A DNA stretch of 64,000 nucleotides, from NCBI GenBank assembly GCA_013398955.1, contig VWPU01012615.1:6328-70327 (forward strand). Reading direction: 5' to 3'. A program made the translations under genes and the position numbers. This stretch comes from Callaeas wilsoni (taxonomy: Eukaryota; Chordata; Aves; Passeriformes; Callaeidae). The notes under the pieces were generated by a model. The model ran no database searches. It saw only the letters and a list, made by a program, of their open reading frames with translations, and was not told the DNA's origin. Below are positions 11,745-24,900 of this stretch, piece by piece (within the stretch, counting starts at the first letter, position 1; each line of letters opens with the position of its first letter).

Positions 11745-13302
11745 GGTTTGGTGCAGGCTGTTGGAGTCCAAGCCGAGAATCCCGTAGAGCTGGGCGGGCT
11801 GGGGACAGCAACAGGATTTAGTTCCAGGGAATGGAGGTTTCACAAGCAGAAGGTTTGTACAAGCAAGATGGACCCAAAGAGGGTGTTTTTCATAAGTATG
11901 GAGGAGTTGAAGCATCTGATATAAGTATAAGAAATATTCTGTGGAGAAGGCCGAGGCTGACAGGGAGCAGCAGTTGTGTGACAATAGCAGGGATTGTCCT
12001 GGACACGTGGCTTGGCCATCCCCAAAAACAAAGCTAACCCCAGCTTCTGGCACTGCCAGCACCAGGAGCTCTGCAGCCAGCTGGCAGCACGGGGGAACTC
12101 TCTTATTGCCACGTTTATTTCGTGCCAGGCTTTCTCAGTGCATCCTAGTGACTGCAGCACTATTGGAAAACGAACACAATTATTTTGGGTTTCCCATTTC
12201 TTATCACTCTCTCTCTCTCTTTGTTGTTGTTTTGTTCCTTCATGACTTGCTTTTACTAATGAAACCTCCTGCTGCTCAGGAGAGGGAAGGATAAGCCGTG
12301 GTTTCCAGTCAAATGTGTGTGTGCCAGTGCCTGTCAGCACAATATCTGCTCACGTTTGGGTGGGGATCTGGGTGCAGGAGGCTGATTGCAGGAGCAGGAC
12401 ATGAAATTCTGCTTGTCTGGCTTTTTCTGTGTGATCTGGAATTCAAATTTAGGGTTCACCTGTTGATGTAAGACCTGAAAGTGCCTATGACCATCATTGA
12501 TCTGGGTGAGCCAGGAACTGGGCTCCAGAGAGGAAATCAAACTTCCTGAGCTTGGGCTCCACACCTCCATCTCCTCCTGGGTTGGACACAGAGGATTTGT
12601 AGAATCCTGGTTGAAAAGTGGGCAACAGCTGTGACTTAAAAAGAAAAACCCTTTGTCAGCGTTCTTAAAAGCTGTTTTATCCCCCATGTGGGGAGAAAAA
12701 AGGGGGAAGGATGCCTTTGAATAGCTGCTGTGCCTTGGAAACATTTTTAATATCCCTTTAAGTATAAGCTCCAGCATATTTCTAGATGATATGAATTGCT
12801 CTTATATTAAAAATGTAGCAGTGGTGTTTTATGAAGGGGAAACATTTTTAATGCCAAAGTAGTGCTATTTTAAAATGAGTTGCTTTTATGAAATGGATGA
12901 GGTGGTTTTATTTAAAAAAGACCATTTGGGAAGGAAAATTGTGGCTGTATTTCTGTCTTACACTGTAAGACAAAGCTGCATTTTTCCCCCCCATCTCTTT
13001 TTTGAAAAGAAGGGGCTAGACTTGAATTTTTTGGGGTTTCCATGGAGTCTGTTTAGGCTCTGCCTGCACAAAAAATGCAGCTTTGTATGAAGGGTGTGGT
13101 ACTAGAAATAGTCAAGAGCGTTTCTTTGGCCCAAATACGAAGTGGCCTTGTGGAAAACTGCTTCTGAGTAAAATTTGCATTTATAATTATAAATCACAAT
13201 TATAAATTCTTCCCGTCTTGCCGTGTGGAGATTGCTGTGATAGCGAACGCAGAGTTTTTAGCCACGGCCTCATCCTTCCTGCCAAAGGTGTGCCCGAGCA
13301 GA
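11745..13302. other. Gene-free flank
   Basis: No gene or transposon is recognised. It contains a short CT run at about 12209-12221 and AT-rich sequence at about 12780-13210. Confidence 0.5.
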
Positions 13303-13540
13303 GGGCACCACCTGCCCCCCTTTGCCTGCAGTTTTGGGCACCACCCACCTCCCTTTGCCTGCAGTTTTGGGCATCACCCACCTCCCTTTGCCTGCGGTTT
13401 TGGGCATCACCCACCTCCCTTTGCCTGCGGTTTTGGGCATCACCCGCCCCCCTTTGCCTGCAGTTTTGGGCATCACCCGCCCCCCTTTGCCTGCAGTTTT
13501 GGGCATCACCCGCCCCCCTTTGCCTGCAGTTTTGGGCACC
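13303..13540. repeat. 33-bp minisatellite, about seven units
   Basis: About 7.2 units of 33 bp share the core tttgcctgcRgttttgggca followed by YcacccRcc. The unit is a multiple of three, so several frames stay open through it (proline/phenylalanine/histidine-rich on +, lysine/glycine-rich on -). These are not supported as proteins. Units vary between a cacccacctcc and a cacccgccccc form, grouped towards the left and right of the array. Confidence 0.93.
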
Positions 13541-16500
13541 TCCGGGAGAGGACTGGCAACATCAACCCTGGCTTATTCTCTACAGTGGGAAGAGAAGGCA
13601 AACCCATCCTAATAGCTCTGAATAACAAACCCCAAAACCATCCACACCCCGAAAACAGCGAATCCCAGCTGCTTTTTCCCACGGGAGCATGCAGGGCCGA
13701 TTTTCCCTGCGCTGAAGGAGAGCAGGGATGTTTCTCTGAGGAGGTGCAGCTGCAGCACGGCTCTCACCGAGCTCCCAGGACCATGTGGGAGACCGTGTCT
13801 GCAGAACCAAAGGGTTCTGGAGGAGGATCCTGAGCCAGCCCGGCTGCTCACAGGCAGAAAAGTCACCCACACCTTCACCCCACAGCCCGCTGAGCATTTA
13901 CCTGCATATTTGTGCAGGTGCATGGCGCTGGGTGTGCTTGGGGATGTTAAATTGCATTTGAGCGCCTGAGAGGCAGGGCTGGAGCTGTTCTGGGAAAAGT
14001 GAGACTCTCCTGTCGCCACACTGCTCTCAGCTTGCTGAACTGATCCATGATCCCGGCTTCTCACCTTTTGTTTCCTCATAAAAAGCTCCTGTTCCTGGAA
14101 TTACGTTGTTTTCACTCTACGATTCCTTTCTCAGCCTGCTGCTTGCTCTCCCCCACCCAATCATCTCTCGCTTCTTCGTGCTTGTGGGCAGAGGGAAAAA
14201 CCTTGGGAATGCACCCTCCAAAGATCCAAAAACAAAAAGTTAAAAGCCAGGAAAACACTTTTTTTGAGTGTGCTTGGTTGCACGAAGTTGAGCGTGGCCG
14301 TGGCTGTTGTGAAGGACTGAGGCCGATCTGTGCTCACACAGAATTCTGAAAACAGACTGAGGGTGGCACAGGACCAAAGGGAAATTTAAACACTTTTCAG
14401 AGGTGAAATTCCTCCTTTCCTAAATTACTGTCTTGGCTCATTTTCAGGTCTGAGCGGCTTGGTGTGTGTCCTAGAGAGAGGCTGCCAGAGTGGTGGTAAT
14501 GCTTTGGCAGTCCTGACTGACCTCAGGTGTTCCTCCCACGGCTCTGCCGTTCATCCCAGGAAATTTGTGTTATTGAGGGAGAAATCATGAGCCCTGTCAC
14601 CCAACAACGCATTCCATGCAGGAACTCGCCCTCCCTGCCCATCTGGGCTGGAAATCAAGGACTCACATAGCTCTGCAGATCAACTGGTTGCACACAGAGC
14701 GTGCTTCAGGTTAAATTTCTATAATTGCTGGAGCTGGAAGGCAAAGGGGAAAAAACTCGGCGGTGTTTGTTTTGTCTTTAATCATTCCTGTACAAAGGCA
14801 GTTCTCTGGCTCCCTGGGGTCTGGCTGGGTGGTTTTGCATATCTGAGAGATGCAGTGTTGGCTTCCCCCTTCCCTCTCCATTATTTATCTGTTCCTTTGT
14901 GTCAGGTCCAGCTTAAGTTGTGAGTGTTCTCTGGGTTGTGGTGATAATTATATTTATTCCTCTGAGATGGTTTTCCTTGGGTTTTCAAACAAGACAGGGG
15001 CCTTTGAGGTCCCACTGTCTTCAGCTCTCTGATAGCTTTTGAACCATTCGTGAATTTCCAGCAAATTTCCCAGCGTGTGTCAGTCTCAGAGAGAACTCGA
15101 TGAAGGTGTTATTTCTGTTACCCAAAGGGACTGCTAGAATCCTGCATTTCTGCAAGTTTCATAAACACAGGTGGGAGAGAAAGGGGTGTGAATTCTGTAT
15201 TTCCATAGGCTTTGTAAGCACAGCAGGGAGAGAAAAGGGTGCCAGTCCCACTGCGGGGGGCTGAGGGCAAGGCCACCCTTCCAGGAGACCACAATCCATG
15301 TGGGAGACATCACCAATGTCCCAGGAACAGGAAAAGCTGCTTTGTGCCTAAACTTCCATCCATTTCCATGGGAAATTCAGGGTTTTGTGGTTCCACCACC
15401 CACAGAGAGACCCGAGTGTTAAGCCTTATATATTTAGCTTTTATTTTGCCATGCTGCTCCTTCCACCGTTCCAGCAATCTGACTGACGTCTACCTCAGCA
15501 TTCGTTTGCCCCTTCCCTGGGAAAGGAGCATGTGAGGACCGGAGTTTGGGATGGAGAAGGCGACGTGTGAGAAACACACACCTCGTGTCTGGCATTTTGG
15601 GAAGCGCAGAACGCCCTGATCCCTTCCCTTCCTGCACACAGAGACGCTTTTTGGGTGCATGACTCAAGGGAACGCAATGATTTTTGTCTCCCCGCCATCC
15701 TCGGGGGCTGGCACGGATGACCTCATGTCTAGGAGAGCACAGGGCACCCTGTCCTCTTCTTCCTGCACGAACAAATCCACTCCCTGCGTGCTCTGAGATC
15801 TGATTTTCAGCGCTGCTCCCTACTGAGCATCTCCATTCACTAAAAAGGCGTGCAAAGCTTTGTGTGTCCAGTTTTCACGGGGTTTCCTGCTTGAGGAAAA
15901 GGTACCTTCTGGATACAGAGCAATTAAATTTAAATACTTTATTCATTTTAAAAGGAACGGTTTTTTCCTCTCCTCCCTTAAAAGCTCCTTTAGTGATCTA
16001 TCTCCTTCACCACCCTTCAGCACATTCTGAGGGACAAAAAGGCTTTTTGGTGAGAGCTGGGAAGGGACCTGCAGCCTTCCTCCCATCCAGCCTTGTGACA
16101 CGAGGACAGCCATTGCTCTTCTCTGTCAAAAGCTCTAATTCCTAATTTAGGAGGCAATTCTAGTGCAAATTAGTGCGCCTTGCAGATAGAATTAGAGTCT
16201 GTGTGATGATTTGGAAAATACAATCAATTTACTCCAATTGTTTGTACATGTCAGATCTCTCTCCAATAATGAAGAATTTACTCCTCGTGCATGAATACAA
16301 ACAATGAGCCATTAGCCTTGGAAAGGGAGACAGAAACAGCAATTTTGGGGTGTGATGGGCTCCTTTGTGACCTCAGGGAGGGCGTTCCTAAGTCAGGGAG
16401 GATATTTCCAGGTCAGGGAGGATGTTCCCAGGTCGAAATCCCAAACCCTGCCCTGTGCAAGGCTGCACGTAGAGGAGGGTGACTCCTTGTGTCGGCTTGG

Positions 16501-16925
16501 ACACGAATTTGGGAGGAAAGGTCCAGGTACACCCCAAGACACTCCTCCTAGCCAGGGATGTCCCTGCCCTGTCCAAAATGGTGCGGGAGGAGGAGGAAGG
16601 ACTCCCAGTCCTGCTGCTACAGCAGGAGAAGGGAATCCAGTGCTGGGGTCAGGGTGGCTCTGCCCTGCAAAGGACATCATGTCCTACCCCTGTCCCCGAG
16701 CTCAGCTCTCACAGCGGGGCTGGAGTGGCCCTGCTGCCCAGCCAGGGGCTTTTCCACAGCTCCTGGGCTCCCCAAAGACTTCTTCTGCCTCTGGAGCTCC
16801 TCAAAAGTGCATCTTTTGAGATATCCCACTGGGGACTGTGCTGTGGCCGTTATTAACAGTGTGGGTGGGATTTCTGTGCTGCAGTAATGCATCCTTTGAG
16901 ACTTTGCCCTGCGAGGAAGCCAGGC
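13541..16925. other. Gene-free flank
   Basis: No coding exon is supported. It holds a small three-copy repeat of about 19 bp (core tcagggaggatRttcc) at about 16369-16433 and AT-rich sequence at about 16135-16290. Nothing else is recognised. Confidence 0.5.
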
Positions 16926-17070
16926 GGGGCCTACAGCTGGTTCCAGGAGCTCTGGGGGGCCTACAGCTGCTTCCAGGAGCTCTGGGGGCCTACAGCTGGT
17001 TCCAGGAGTTCTGGGGACCTACAGCTGGTTCCAGGAGTTCTGGGGGCCTACAGCTGGTTCCAGGAGCTCT
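16926..17070. repeat. About 29-bp minisatellite, five units
   Basis: Five units carry the core cctacagctgSttccaggag followed by YtctggggN. Units vary by one or two bases in the length of the G run, so the reading frame shifts between copies, unlike most of the other arrays here. Confidence 0.93.
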
Positions 17071-18010
17071 GGACCATTCCTCAGCACCAGCAGAGCGTGT
17101 CCAGTGCATCCCTTGCAGAGCTCCAGACTATCCCTTTGTTCCACATCCACCCCGAGCTCATTAGAGGGTACTTGGGGAGTGATTGTTGCTCTAATTCTCA
17201 ATTTCTGGTCTTTTCATGGCCCGATCTAAATAGCTTTTTAGAAAGCAAACAATATGCATATTTCATGAAATTCAGCTCAATATCTGTTTAATTGTGAACG
17301 CCCTCAGTGAGGTTTTCAGAAGCTGCTTCAGTGAATCACTTGAGCTGACAAACAGGGAAACTGGGAATGAATTTCTGAGCACCAAGCCCTCATCAGACTC
17401 CTGCTCCTCTCCCTCTTCCCTCGGAAATCAGCTCCTTTGCCTGGGTCTGGCAGCCAGATTTCTTCCCAGGAGAGTTTCATGTCTGGTTTTGGACTTTGAG
17501 CAGCTCCTAGGGAAAGACCATTCCCAGGAAAATTTCCCTTTAATCCCCAGAGTGCCTGGAAAAGGCTGCTTTATCAGGGACCGGTGCTGCTCACTGAGGC
17601 TGGGTGCCAGGATGGCTTGTAGTGGATCCAGGTGGGAGAATCCTGCGGCTGGAAATTCCTCAGGCATGCAGATGTTTCAGCATATGTATCCTATCACTGG
17701 GGCCAGCCTTAATGCTGGGGGAAACACACGAGATGGTAAAACCTACATTATCTGGGATTTAGGATGTTTGCCTTGCAGAACAAGGGATTAGAGAAAAGAA
17801 AGCTGAAATGACCATCTGTCTGCAGAAAAAGGATCCCATGAATTCAAATTTCCATGGTCATTTTCCCTAATCTGCTTGACTTCATTTGATATCTTCCCTC
17901 AGAGCTGATGTCCTCGCGCCCCACACAGTGACAGAGTTCATTTCCCACACGTGGAAGTTTTCTGCTGCTCGTGTCTTTCTACGAGGAGCTCTAGAAACCA
18001 TTTATCTGTC
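17071..18010. other. Gene-free flank
   Basis: No gene or repeat is recognised. Confidence 0.5.
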
Positions 18011-18512
18011 ACTCTTGAGTTTCCTGTTGTTTGCAGCCCATAATTTTAGGGCTTCCAGCACCTTCTATCCCCAAAGAATGAGAGCTGGGTTTGTGTTGCT
18101 TCTACACCTAGAGCTGGAATGCGCTTCCCTCTGGGGTGAGATGACTCACACTGTTGGACCCCACCACTGTGGGACCCCACCACACTCTTGAGTTTCCCAT
18201 TATTTGCAGCCCATAATTTTAGGGCTTCCAGAACCTTCTATCCCCAAAGAACGAGAGCTGGGTTTGTATTGCTTCTACACCTAGGACTGGAATGCGTTTT
18301 CTGGGGTGGGATGACTCACACTCTTGGACCCCACCACTGCTGGACACCACCACACTCTTGAGGTTCCCATTGTTTGCAGCCGATAATTTTAGGGCTTCCA
18401 GCACCGTCAATCCCCACAGAATGAGAGCTGGGTTTGTATTGCTTCTACACCTAGAACTGGAATGCGTTTCCGTCTGGGGAGAGATGACTCACACTCTTGG
18501 ACCCCACCACTG
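18011..18512. repeat. About 170-bp tandem triplication with AP-1-type motifs
   Basis: Three consecutive units begin actcttgag at 18011, 18184 and 18354. They share most of their sequence with scattered differences; the third unit ends early, at about 18512. Each unit holds one TGACTCA heptamer (18142-18148, 18312-18318, 18485-18491), the consensus AP-1/TRE site. Whether the sites are used is unknown. Confidence 0.9.
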
Positions 18513-20140
18513 CACGAGAGTTTAGTCACCAATTCGGGGTGTTTATACACCAGTGCTGTCAATTTTGGCCATGTGTTTGTGAACCCAATGGTATCTGATG
18601 TTTCTCTGAAGAGCCCCTTATCGTGGAAATGTAGGAACCTTGGAGTTCTGGGTTTAAAAAAGCTTCGAGGCCTTGTGGCTGTCGAGGGGAAATCTGGAAG
18701 TGTGTTAAAAGTGCTGCCTGTGGATTCACAACCCAGAGAGCTTAAAGCCCCAAGTTTATTAATTTTAAATCTCATTATCTTTAAGAGCAAATTATAATTT
18801 CCTTAAAATAGCAAAGGCATAACACCTGCAAAGAGGCAGCAGATCCGTGGTTCTGTGGTGGGGCTGTGCACTGGGAGGTGCAGAAGCCTCTCTTAACTGA
18901 TAAGAGAGATGCTCAGAGCCTGAAGGAAATAAAGATCTTTGCTTTCTTTTTAAACCTTGCCTTGCTCCCATTCTTTAGGATTTAGTTCTGAAGGCAGAGA
19001 GCCTGCCTGGGAGACCTTAATTTGGGGTATCTTCAGCAAGACAAAGAGGTTGCTGGGCACTGATCAGCTCTGCTGGAATGGTTTGTATCTGTGCTGGCAT
19101 TAGCATGTGCTCCCCAGGGGCTCCCAGGTGCCTTTGGAGTGAAACACCAAATAGATTGGGGTCCTCACCCCTGTGCAGGTTGCCTTGAAGTGCAGAAGCT
19201 TGAGATTTATTTTATTTTTCCTGCACTCCGCGTTCTGCCTTTTCTGCTTTCCTTCTCTTTTAGCATTTCCTTGTTTACAGCAAGGTGAGTCGTATTTACA
19301 GCGCCAGGGAATTTGTCAGGAGCTGCATTCTGCTCGTCATCTGTTCCTCGCCCATTTCGGAAAGCAATTAGCAGGCGGAGCATGTGAATAACAAACTGTG
19401 CTGGAAGGGGCTGCTCACCCAAGTGTGCCGAGCAGAACTGCTCCTGTCGGAGCTGGGAGCTCTGACAGCTCCAGCTCGGCTCCAGCCAGGGCCAGCGGAC
19501 AGAGCCGTGGGCAGAGCCCAGAGAGCCACAGCTCTGGGGTCCCTGGGGACACTGCTCTGGGGCAGGGAGTGGCGGTTAGGGGCAGGTATCACTCACTTTG
19601 TCTTTCCCTTTTTCGGTAGAAGCGGATGAGTGGTGCACCCAGCTCTTAGAGGTTTCCTGAGCAGTTTTGGTCTTAGAATCAAAGAATCAAAGAAGTAAAA
19701 GTTTTGTGCTCCGTTCTGCTACTTGAGATGCAGCCTGGGCTCAGAGAGGGTGTGTGACTGGGGGTTTAGCCAGGGGAGAGCTAAAAGGCGTGGGATAACA
19801 GAGCAGTATTTCACAGACATTTAAAAAAGTCATCTACAAATACAAGTTAATATTTCACTTCGTTTGCATGGGATGTTTCACTGCCCTTGGAGTACTGCAC
19901 CGAGTTCGGATGCTGGAATCAGTCAGGGAAGGGCGAAGCAGAGGGATTTGACTCTGCTTCAAGTGCAAATGTCTGTGCAAACTAAAATGTGGAGCTGCTG
20001 CAGACTTCTCCATTATTCATACATTGGGTGCTTTGCTCTAAGGATGAACTTTGTTATCTCCAAAACTCCGCCTTTCCTCTATCCATGTTCTAAACGGGAA
20101 GATGTTTTCTGGTGAGGGACCAGAAGGAGAGGAGAGGAAA
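18513..20140. other. Gene-free flank
   Basis: No gene is recognised. A short agaatcaaagaatcaaagaa run at about 19676-19696 resembles the 3' terminal octamer repeats of CR1 LINEs but is too short to call as an element. Confidence 0.45.
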
Positions 20141-20304
20141 CACTATCCTCTATCCCAGGCTTTCAAAACACCATCCTCTATCCCAGGCTTTCAAAACACC
20201 ATCCTCTATCCCAGAATTTAGAAACACCATCCTCTATCCCAGGCTTTCGAAACACCATCCTCTATCCCAGAATTTAGAAACACCATCCTCTATCCCAGGC
20301 TTTT
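20141..20304. repeat. 28-bp minisatellite, six units of two kinds
   Basis: Six units of 28 bp begin cac(c/t)atcctctatccca at 20141, 20169, 20197, 20225, 20253 and 20281 (the last incomplete). Two variants differ in the second half: A (ggctttc) and B (gaatttag). The order is A A B A B A, so part of the array probably grew by copying an A-B dimer. Confidence 0.94.
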
Positions 20305-21790
20305 GGATACTTCCCAGCATTTTCCTTCCCTCCCAGGTTTACCGCGCTGCCCTTCAAGTGAGCAGTTTGCCTGAAAAGCAAGCCCACTTCATCAGGCCTC
20401 GCTTCCAGCCGGCTTCCCATGAAATAATAATCACAGCATTTAGGAAATGAAACCCGGGAGTGTCGCCCGAGGGCAGGCGGGCCCTGCAAAGGGAGAGTTG
20501 AGAATGTTTGTTCGGAGCAGGGAAGCAGCAGGAGGATGGAGCTGAGTGCAGGAGACAGCCCCTGAGCCTGATGCTTCCTGACGGGCTCTGGCTGCTGCCT
20601 CCATCAGCCCGTGCCCGAGGGAACCCATCCCACCTGAGGCCAGGGTGCAAAGGTGAGGGAAGGCTGGGCTCTGAACAGCCCCTGTGTGTGCACCTGTGTG
20701 CGTGGATGCAGAGCCTGCTCGCAGGAAGGATTCCCAGGAGTGACTGTGGGCACAAAGCCGCCTTTGGTTGATCCAGGTGTGTTTTTGGAAGTGGTTTGCC
20801 CAGTGGGAATGATGCTGTGCTTCACATGGATGAGAAATTATTGTCTTTTCTGGGCTGTTCCCTGCTTCCCTTTCAATGCAAGGGAAAAATGTTATTCCTG
20901 TCCTGTCTGTTAGTTCCTCAGCTGCTGGTGGAGGATGCTTGTGTGTATCAGAACTAATCAGGGCAATATTTAATTTACCTGAACAGACGTGAGCTGCTGG
21001 ACTGTCACAAAAACAGAGCCTGGTGTCCTGGTGCTGCAGCTCCCAACCTGAAGGGAAGCGTCGTGACCAGCCAGGCTCCGAGTGAGCCCTGCTGGTTTGA
21101 TTCCCTGCCTTATGCTGGCGTTGAACAGCTGCATTTCTTGGAACAGAGAGGGGAGGAGAAACTGGCTCAGCGTCCAGCGTGGCATTAAACTGGGCATTTG
21201 CAAGTTTATTTAGTTCTAGGCACACTTTGGGCCAGTTTGAGAACGTCCTCTGTGCAAGAGCGGCCCTGTGGCCCAAGCAAGAGCTCAGCCCCCGTTCCTC
21301 TCTCTGCCTGTGCCAAAGGGCTTTGAGACCCAGCAACAAAGTGGTTATTTAGGAGCGCAGTGTTTGTCGTTTTTATAGCAGTGGGATGCTCTGAAGCGCT
21401 GGGCTGAGCTCCCCGGCAGAGGCTGCTGCTGGCCTGGGCTCCCCACAGCCCTCCCAGAGTGCCCGAGCAGGGCAGGGACAGGGCACCTTGGTGTGCCTGT
21501 GCCCGCGTCCAGGGCTGAGCCCTCTCCTGCCTGTGTCATCAGTGACGGCTGCGAATGGCACTGCTGTCCCTGCTCCTGCAGTCCTCCAGCCTGCAGCCAG
21601 GCTTTGGGGGTTTTCTTCCTGCAGGGACTCGGGCAGTCCCTCCCTGGAGTGTGCTCTGTTCTCAGAGGGAGCACGGCATTATCTCACTTTCGGCTGGGGG
21701 CTTGTCTCTCTCTTTCTAGACAGGAATGAGTAGCTGGGAGACAGGGGAAGGAAGAGGAAAGGATTGTCAATAAGTAGAAATTCAGTCAAT
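20305..21790. other. Gene-free flank
   Basis: No gene is supported. A long minus-strand open frame (20440-21339) matches no family I recognise and lies in GC-rich sequence where chance open frames are common. Confidence 0.5.
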
Positions 21791-21939
21791 TATAGAATGG
21801 TTTGGGTTGGAAGGCCCTTTATGGATCATTTAGTTCCAGTCCCTGCCATGGACAAGGACAACTTCCACTATTCCAGGTTTCTCAAAGCCCTGTCCAGCCT
21901 GGCCTGGAACACTTCCAGGGATGGGGCAGCCACAACAGC
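21791..21939 (-). mobile_element. CR1 LINE 3' fragment
   Basis: Read on +, it starts tagaatggtttgggttgga and continues with the familiar avian CR1 tail landmarks in order: gtccctgccatgga, caacttccactattccaggt, tcaaagccctgtccagcctg and cacttccagggatggggc. On + this is the reverse complement of the CR1 3' end, so the element lies on the minus strand. It is 5'-truncated, as most CR1 copies are. Confidence 0.9.
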
Positions 21940-24900
21940 TTAACAAATGTTACATTTCTGTTTATGAAAAGGCTCTTTGGTGAGCTGGTAGCCATTTAAA
22001 CAGCTCTCTTAATATAGTGCAGTCTCGCAGAAAGGCCAGCAGTGGATTTGCAGCACCTGAGATGGATGAGATGGCTCCTCTGCTTTCACCAGGAACCATT
22101 TATTTACAGGGTGAGGCTGTCAGCCCTGCATGAACGCTGCCAAAGCTGGCAGGTCTGCAGGATGAGCTTTTGTTGGGTTTATATTTCCAGCTTCCTCAGC
22201 CAAAGCAGCCCTGCTCAGGCCATGGCTTTGTTCTGAGAAGAATGAGGTGGTCAAAAGACAGCCCCTGTTCTCTCTTGCCAGCTCGTCCTGCCTGGTGCCT
22301 CGTGTGTTTGGCATCGTGCTGTGTGGGATGGCTTGGAGCAGGAATGAGAACTGCAAAGGTGTTGTTGCTCGTACCTCCATGGAGAATCAAAGCCTGATTT
22401 TTCTCTTTAGCTGGGCATTAGTTGGGGGAGTGACTCACTCTGCTGTTGAAGCAGCTAATGCTGCCTGCAGAATTATCCTGGCCACTGCAGCTTGGACTCC
22501 CAGCTCACTCTGTTCCAGTTGCTCTTGGCCGTATTTAAAATTTGTAATTGTGGTTGCTTTTGCTTTTCTGCTTGCTAAGCTGATGAGGGGATCAACAAGA
22601 GAGGTGGGAGGAACCATTGGGAAAAGTCAGGGATTTCATGGCATTGCCAGAATGCCAGGGCTCATGCTGGCCTAGCTCGGGGCCTCCTTTTTCCACCAGG
22701 AGAGATCAAACACCATGAGCTTTGGATCTGCTGCCTGCAGCAGATTAATGTTTCTGTTCCGCTGGAGCCTATGGCTCGGAAATAATGACCTGGTGAGAGG
22801 CACATCAAAATAGTCTATAGAAAGGTCATGATAACAATTACAAGAGTGTAATAAAAGCAATTAAGTATTCACAGCAGCTTATTCCTTGGTAAGGGTGGAG
22901 ATATCCCATTTCAGAGAGGAGCAGAGGTCAGGCAGCGGAAAGGTGAGGAGCATATTTGATGTGGCAGGTAATGAATTCCCTGACTTGAGCAGGGCGAGTG
23001 TCCTTCTCATCTGTGCTCAGAGCTGGGCAGGAGTAGGGATCAGCACAGATTACGGAGAATCCTTCTTTTACACCTGCTCTGAAGGCTGTGAGGCAAAAAT
23101 CTGCAAGACTTTCTTGTGCTGTGGAGGGGCGACGAGAATTTGCACCAAACCCTGGCGGTGGCACCAGTCCTTCGGGGAGAGGGAGCAGCAGCAGGATGCT
23201 GGAGCCTTCTCCAGCAAGGAGGGGAAGGTGCACACCCTCTGTGGCTTCAGCATCTCATTCCTGGGCTGAAGGGAGCGGGGTGGGAGCACTCCTCACGCCA
23301 CAGGCTTTATCTGCCACGCTGCAGGCTCGTTCCTTCAGCTCTGCCAAAGGGTTTGTAGCCTGCATCCTCTGCTGTGCAAAGGCAACATTTTGCTGCCAAG
23401 GTGATGGTGTAACTGAGATTGAAGGCCTGTGTGTGTGCAAAACCCTGCAGTGTTTGAAATGGAAGTAGAAACAGTCATCCTCAATCTGCTCTTTTTTTGT
23501 TGTTGTATGATTCACAAGGGGCAATTCTGCGCCTTGAAAAGCAAACACGTTTCCTGTGCCAAAGGTAAATGTTGCAACACTTCTGGGGGCAGTAAGGATG
23601 TTTTCAGGACAGGATCCATCCCTCAGTGCTGGGGAGGTGAGTGTGTGCACAGCCCATCACCTTCATCAATGACAAGGCTGAAGGGGGTGAGGAGGCAGGC
23701 TCGGATTTAAGCGCCTGGCATTTGGATCTGAAGCAGAGCTGGAAATAGGACCCCGGTGCCTGGGCGCTCAATCTTCTGCTAATCACAGCACCCGAGGTGA
23801 ATGAAGCCTTTCTCCAGTCTTCTGCTGGTGGTGCCCCGGGCCGGGAGGCACAGCTTGGAGTGGAGATAGGGAAGGAGAGCTGTCAGCGCTGTCTGGAGCT
23901 GGAGAATCTCCTGGTGCTGCTCCTCTGGGATGCTGTGGGATGTCGGAGCTGCAGGGACAGGAGTTACTCTCCCTGCTATTAACCCCGGGCTGCTCTGTTT
24001 GCTTCTCTCCACCAGCAGCCTGCTGGCTCCCTTCTCCTTGTCGCTGGTGCTGGGATTTTTGTTTAGCAGCAATTTCACCTTTGTTGCCGAAGCTGCGAGC
24101 GGGGCTGGGCGAGAGGCAGCGTAATTAAAGTTTGTTCAGACAAAGGCGTTCGGTGACGAGATGCAGTGTTGCTGAATCCACAAGGGGCACAATTAACTGA
24201 TAAGAGTAAACTAATTGTTATTCATATTAAATTAGGGCACAGGTGATTTGGAAAATCTATAGACACTCCCATATGCTTTGCAATTTTGCATTGCAGATTA
24301 TGGTTTTATAAGGCTCTTCTGGGATTCGGATTAGAGAGGCAAAGTGTGGAGCTGTATCTAAACTGAACATACTCCTTCCTGATTAACTACATGATAAAAA
24401 CATAAATGTGACCATCAGAGGATTTATCACTGTTTGCATACCAATTTTTCTTTTCCAGGCATGAACACAACAGGTTTTCTTTAAATATCCCAGTGATTTT
24501 GTTTAGTGGCAGCTTGGTAAACCCAGACAAGGCGACGTGATTCCCATGTTGTCACATAATAGTTTGGAGCTGGAGGTTAATAGCAGGGAATGGGGACATG
24601 GCAGGGACACGACTGCCACAGGAGTTGCTGAAATATTTGCTGCTGGTTCCTTTGCGCTGTGCCCTCATGGTCTGAGGATGTTTGTAGGCAAGAGGCAGCA
24701 GGGCTGTGCTCGCCCTGCCAGGATGAGGTGAGCCTGCAAAGAGGTGCAGTTTCTCCACGCTGCCTGGGAACGCCAGGCTGAGCTTTTGGAGCAATTCTGT
24801 ATCAGGCTCTGTTGGTTTAAAACATCTCTGAAATGAATATTTATAAACGGGACACGAAAAAAGAATCTAAATTGCTTGTGTGATCTTGGGACGTGAGATA

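Noticed and set aside
13225..13833. 202-codon plus-strand open frame with an 11-residue repeat
   Set aside because: Produced by the 33-bp array; no homology recognised.
20141..20304. CRISPR-like appearance of the 28-bp repeats
   Set aside because: The units are contiguous without unique spacers, and the genome is that of a vertebrate.
20440..21339. 299-codon minus-strand open frame
   Set aside because: No domain, signal peptide or repeat pattern; expected occasionally by chance in GC-rich intergenic DNA.
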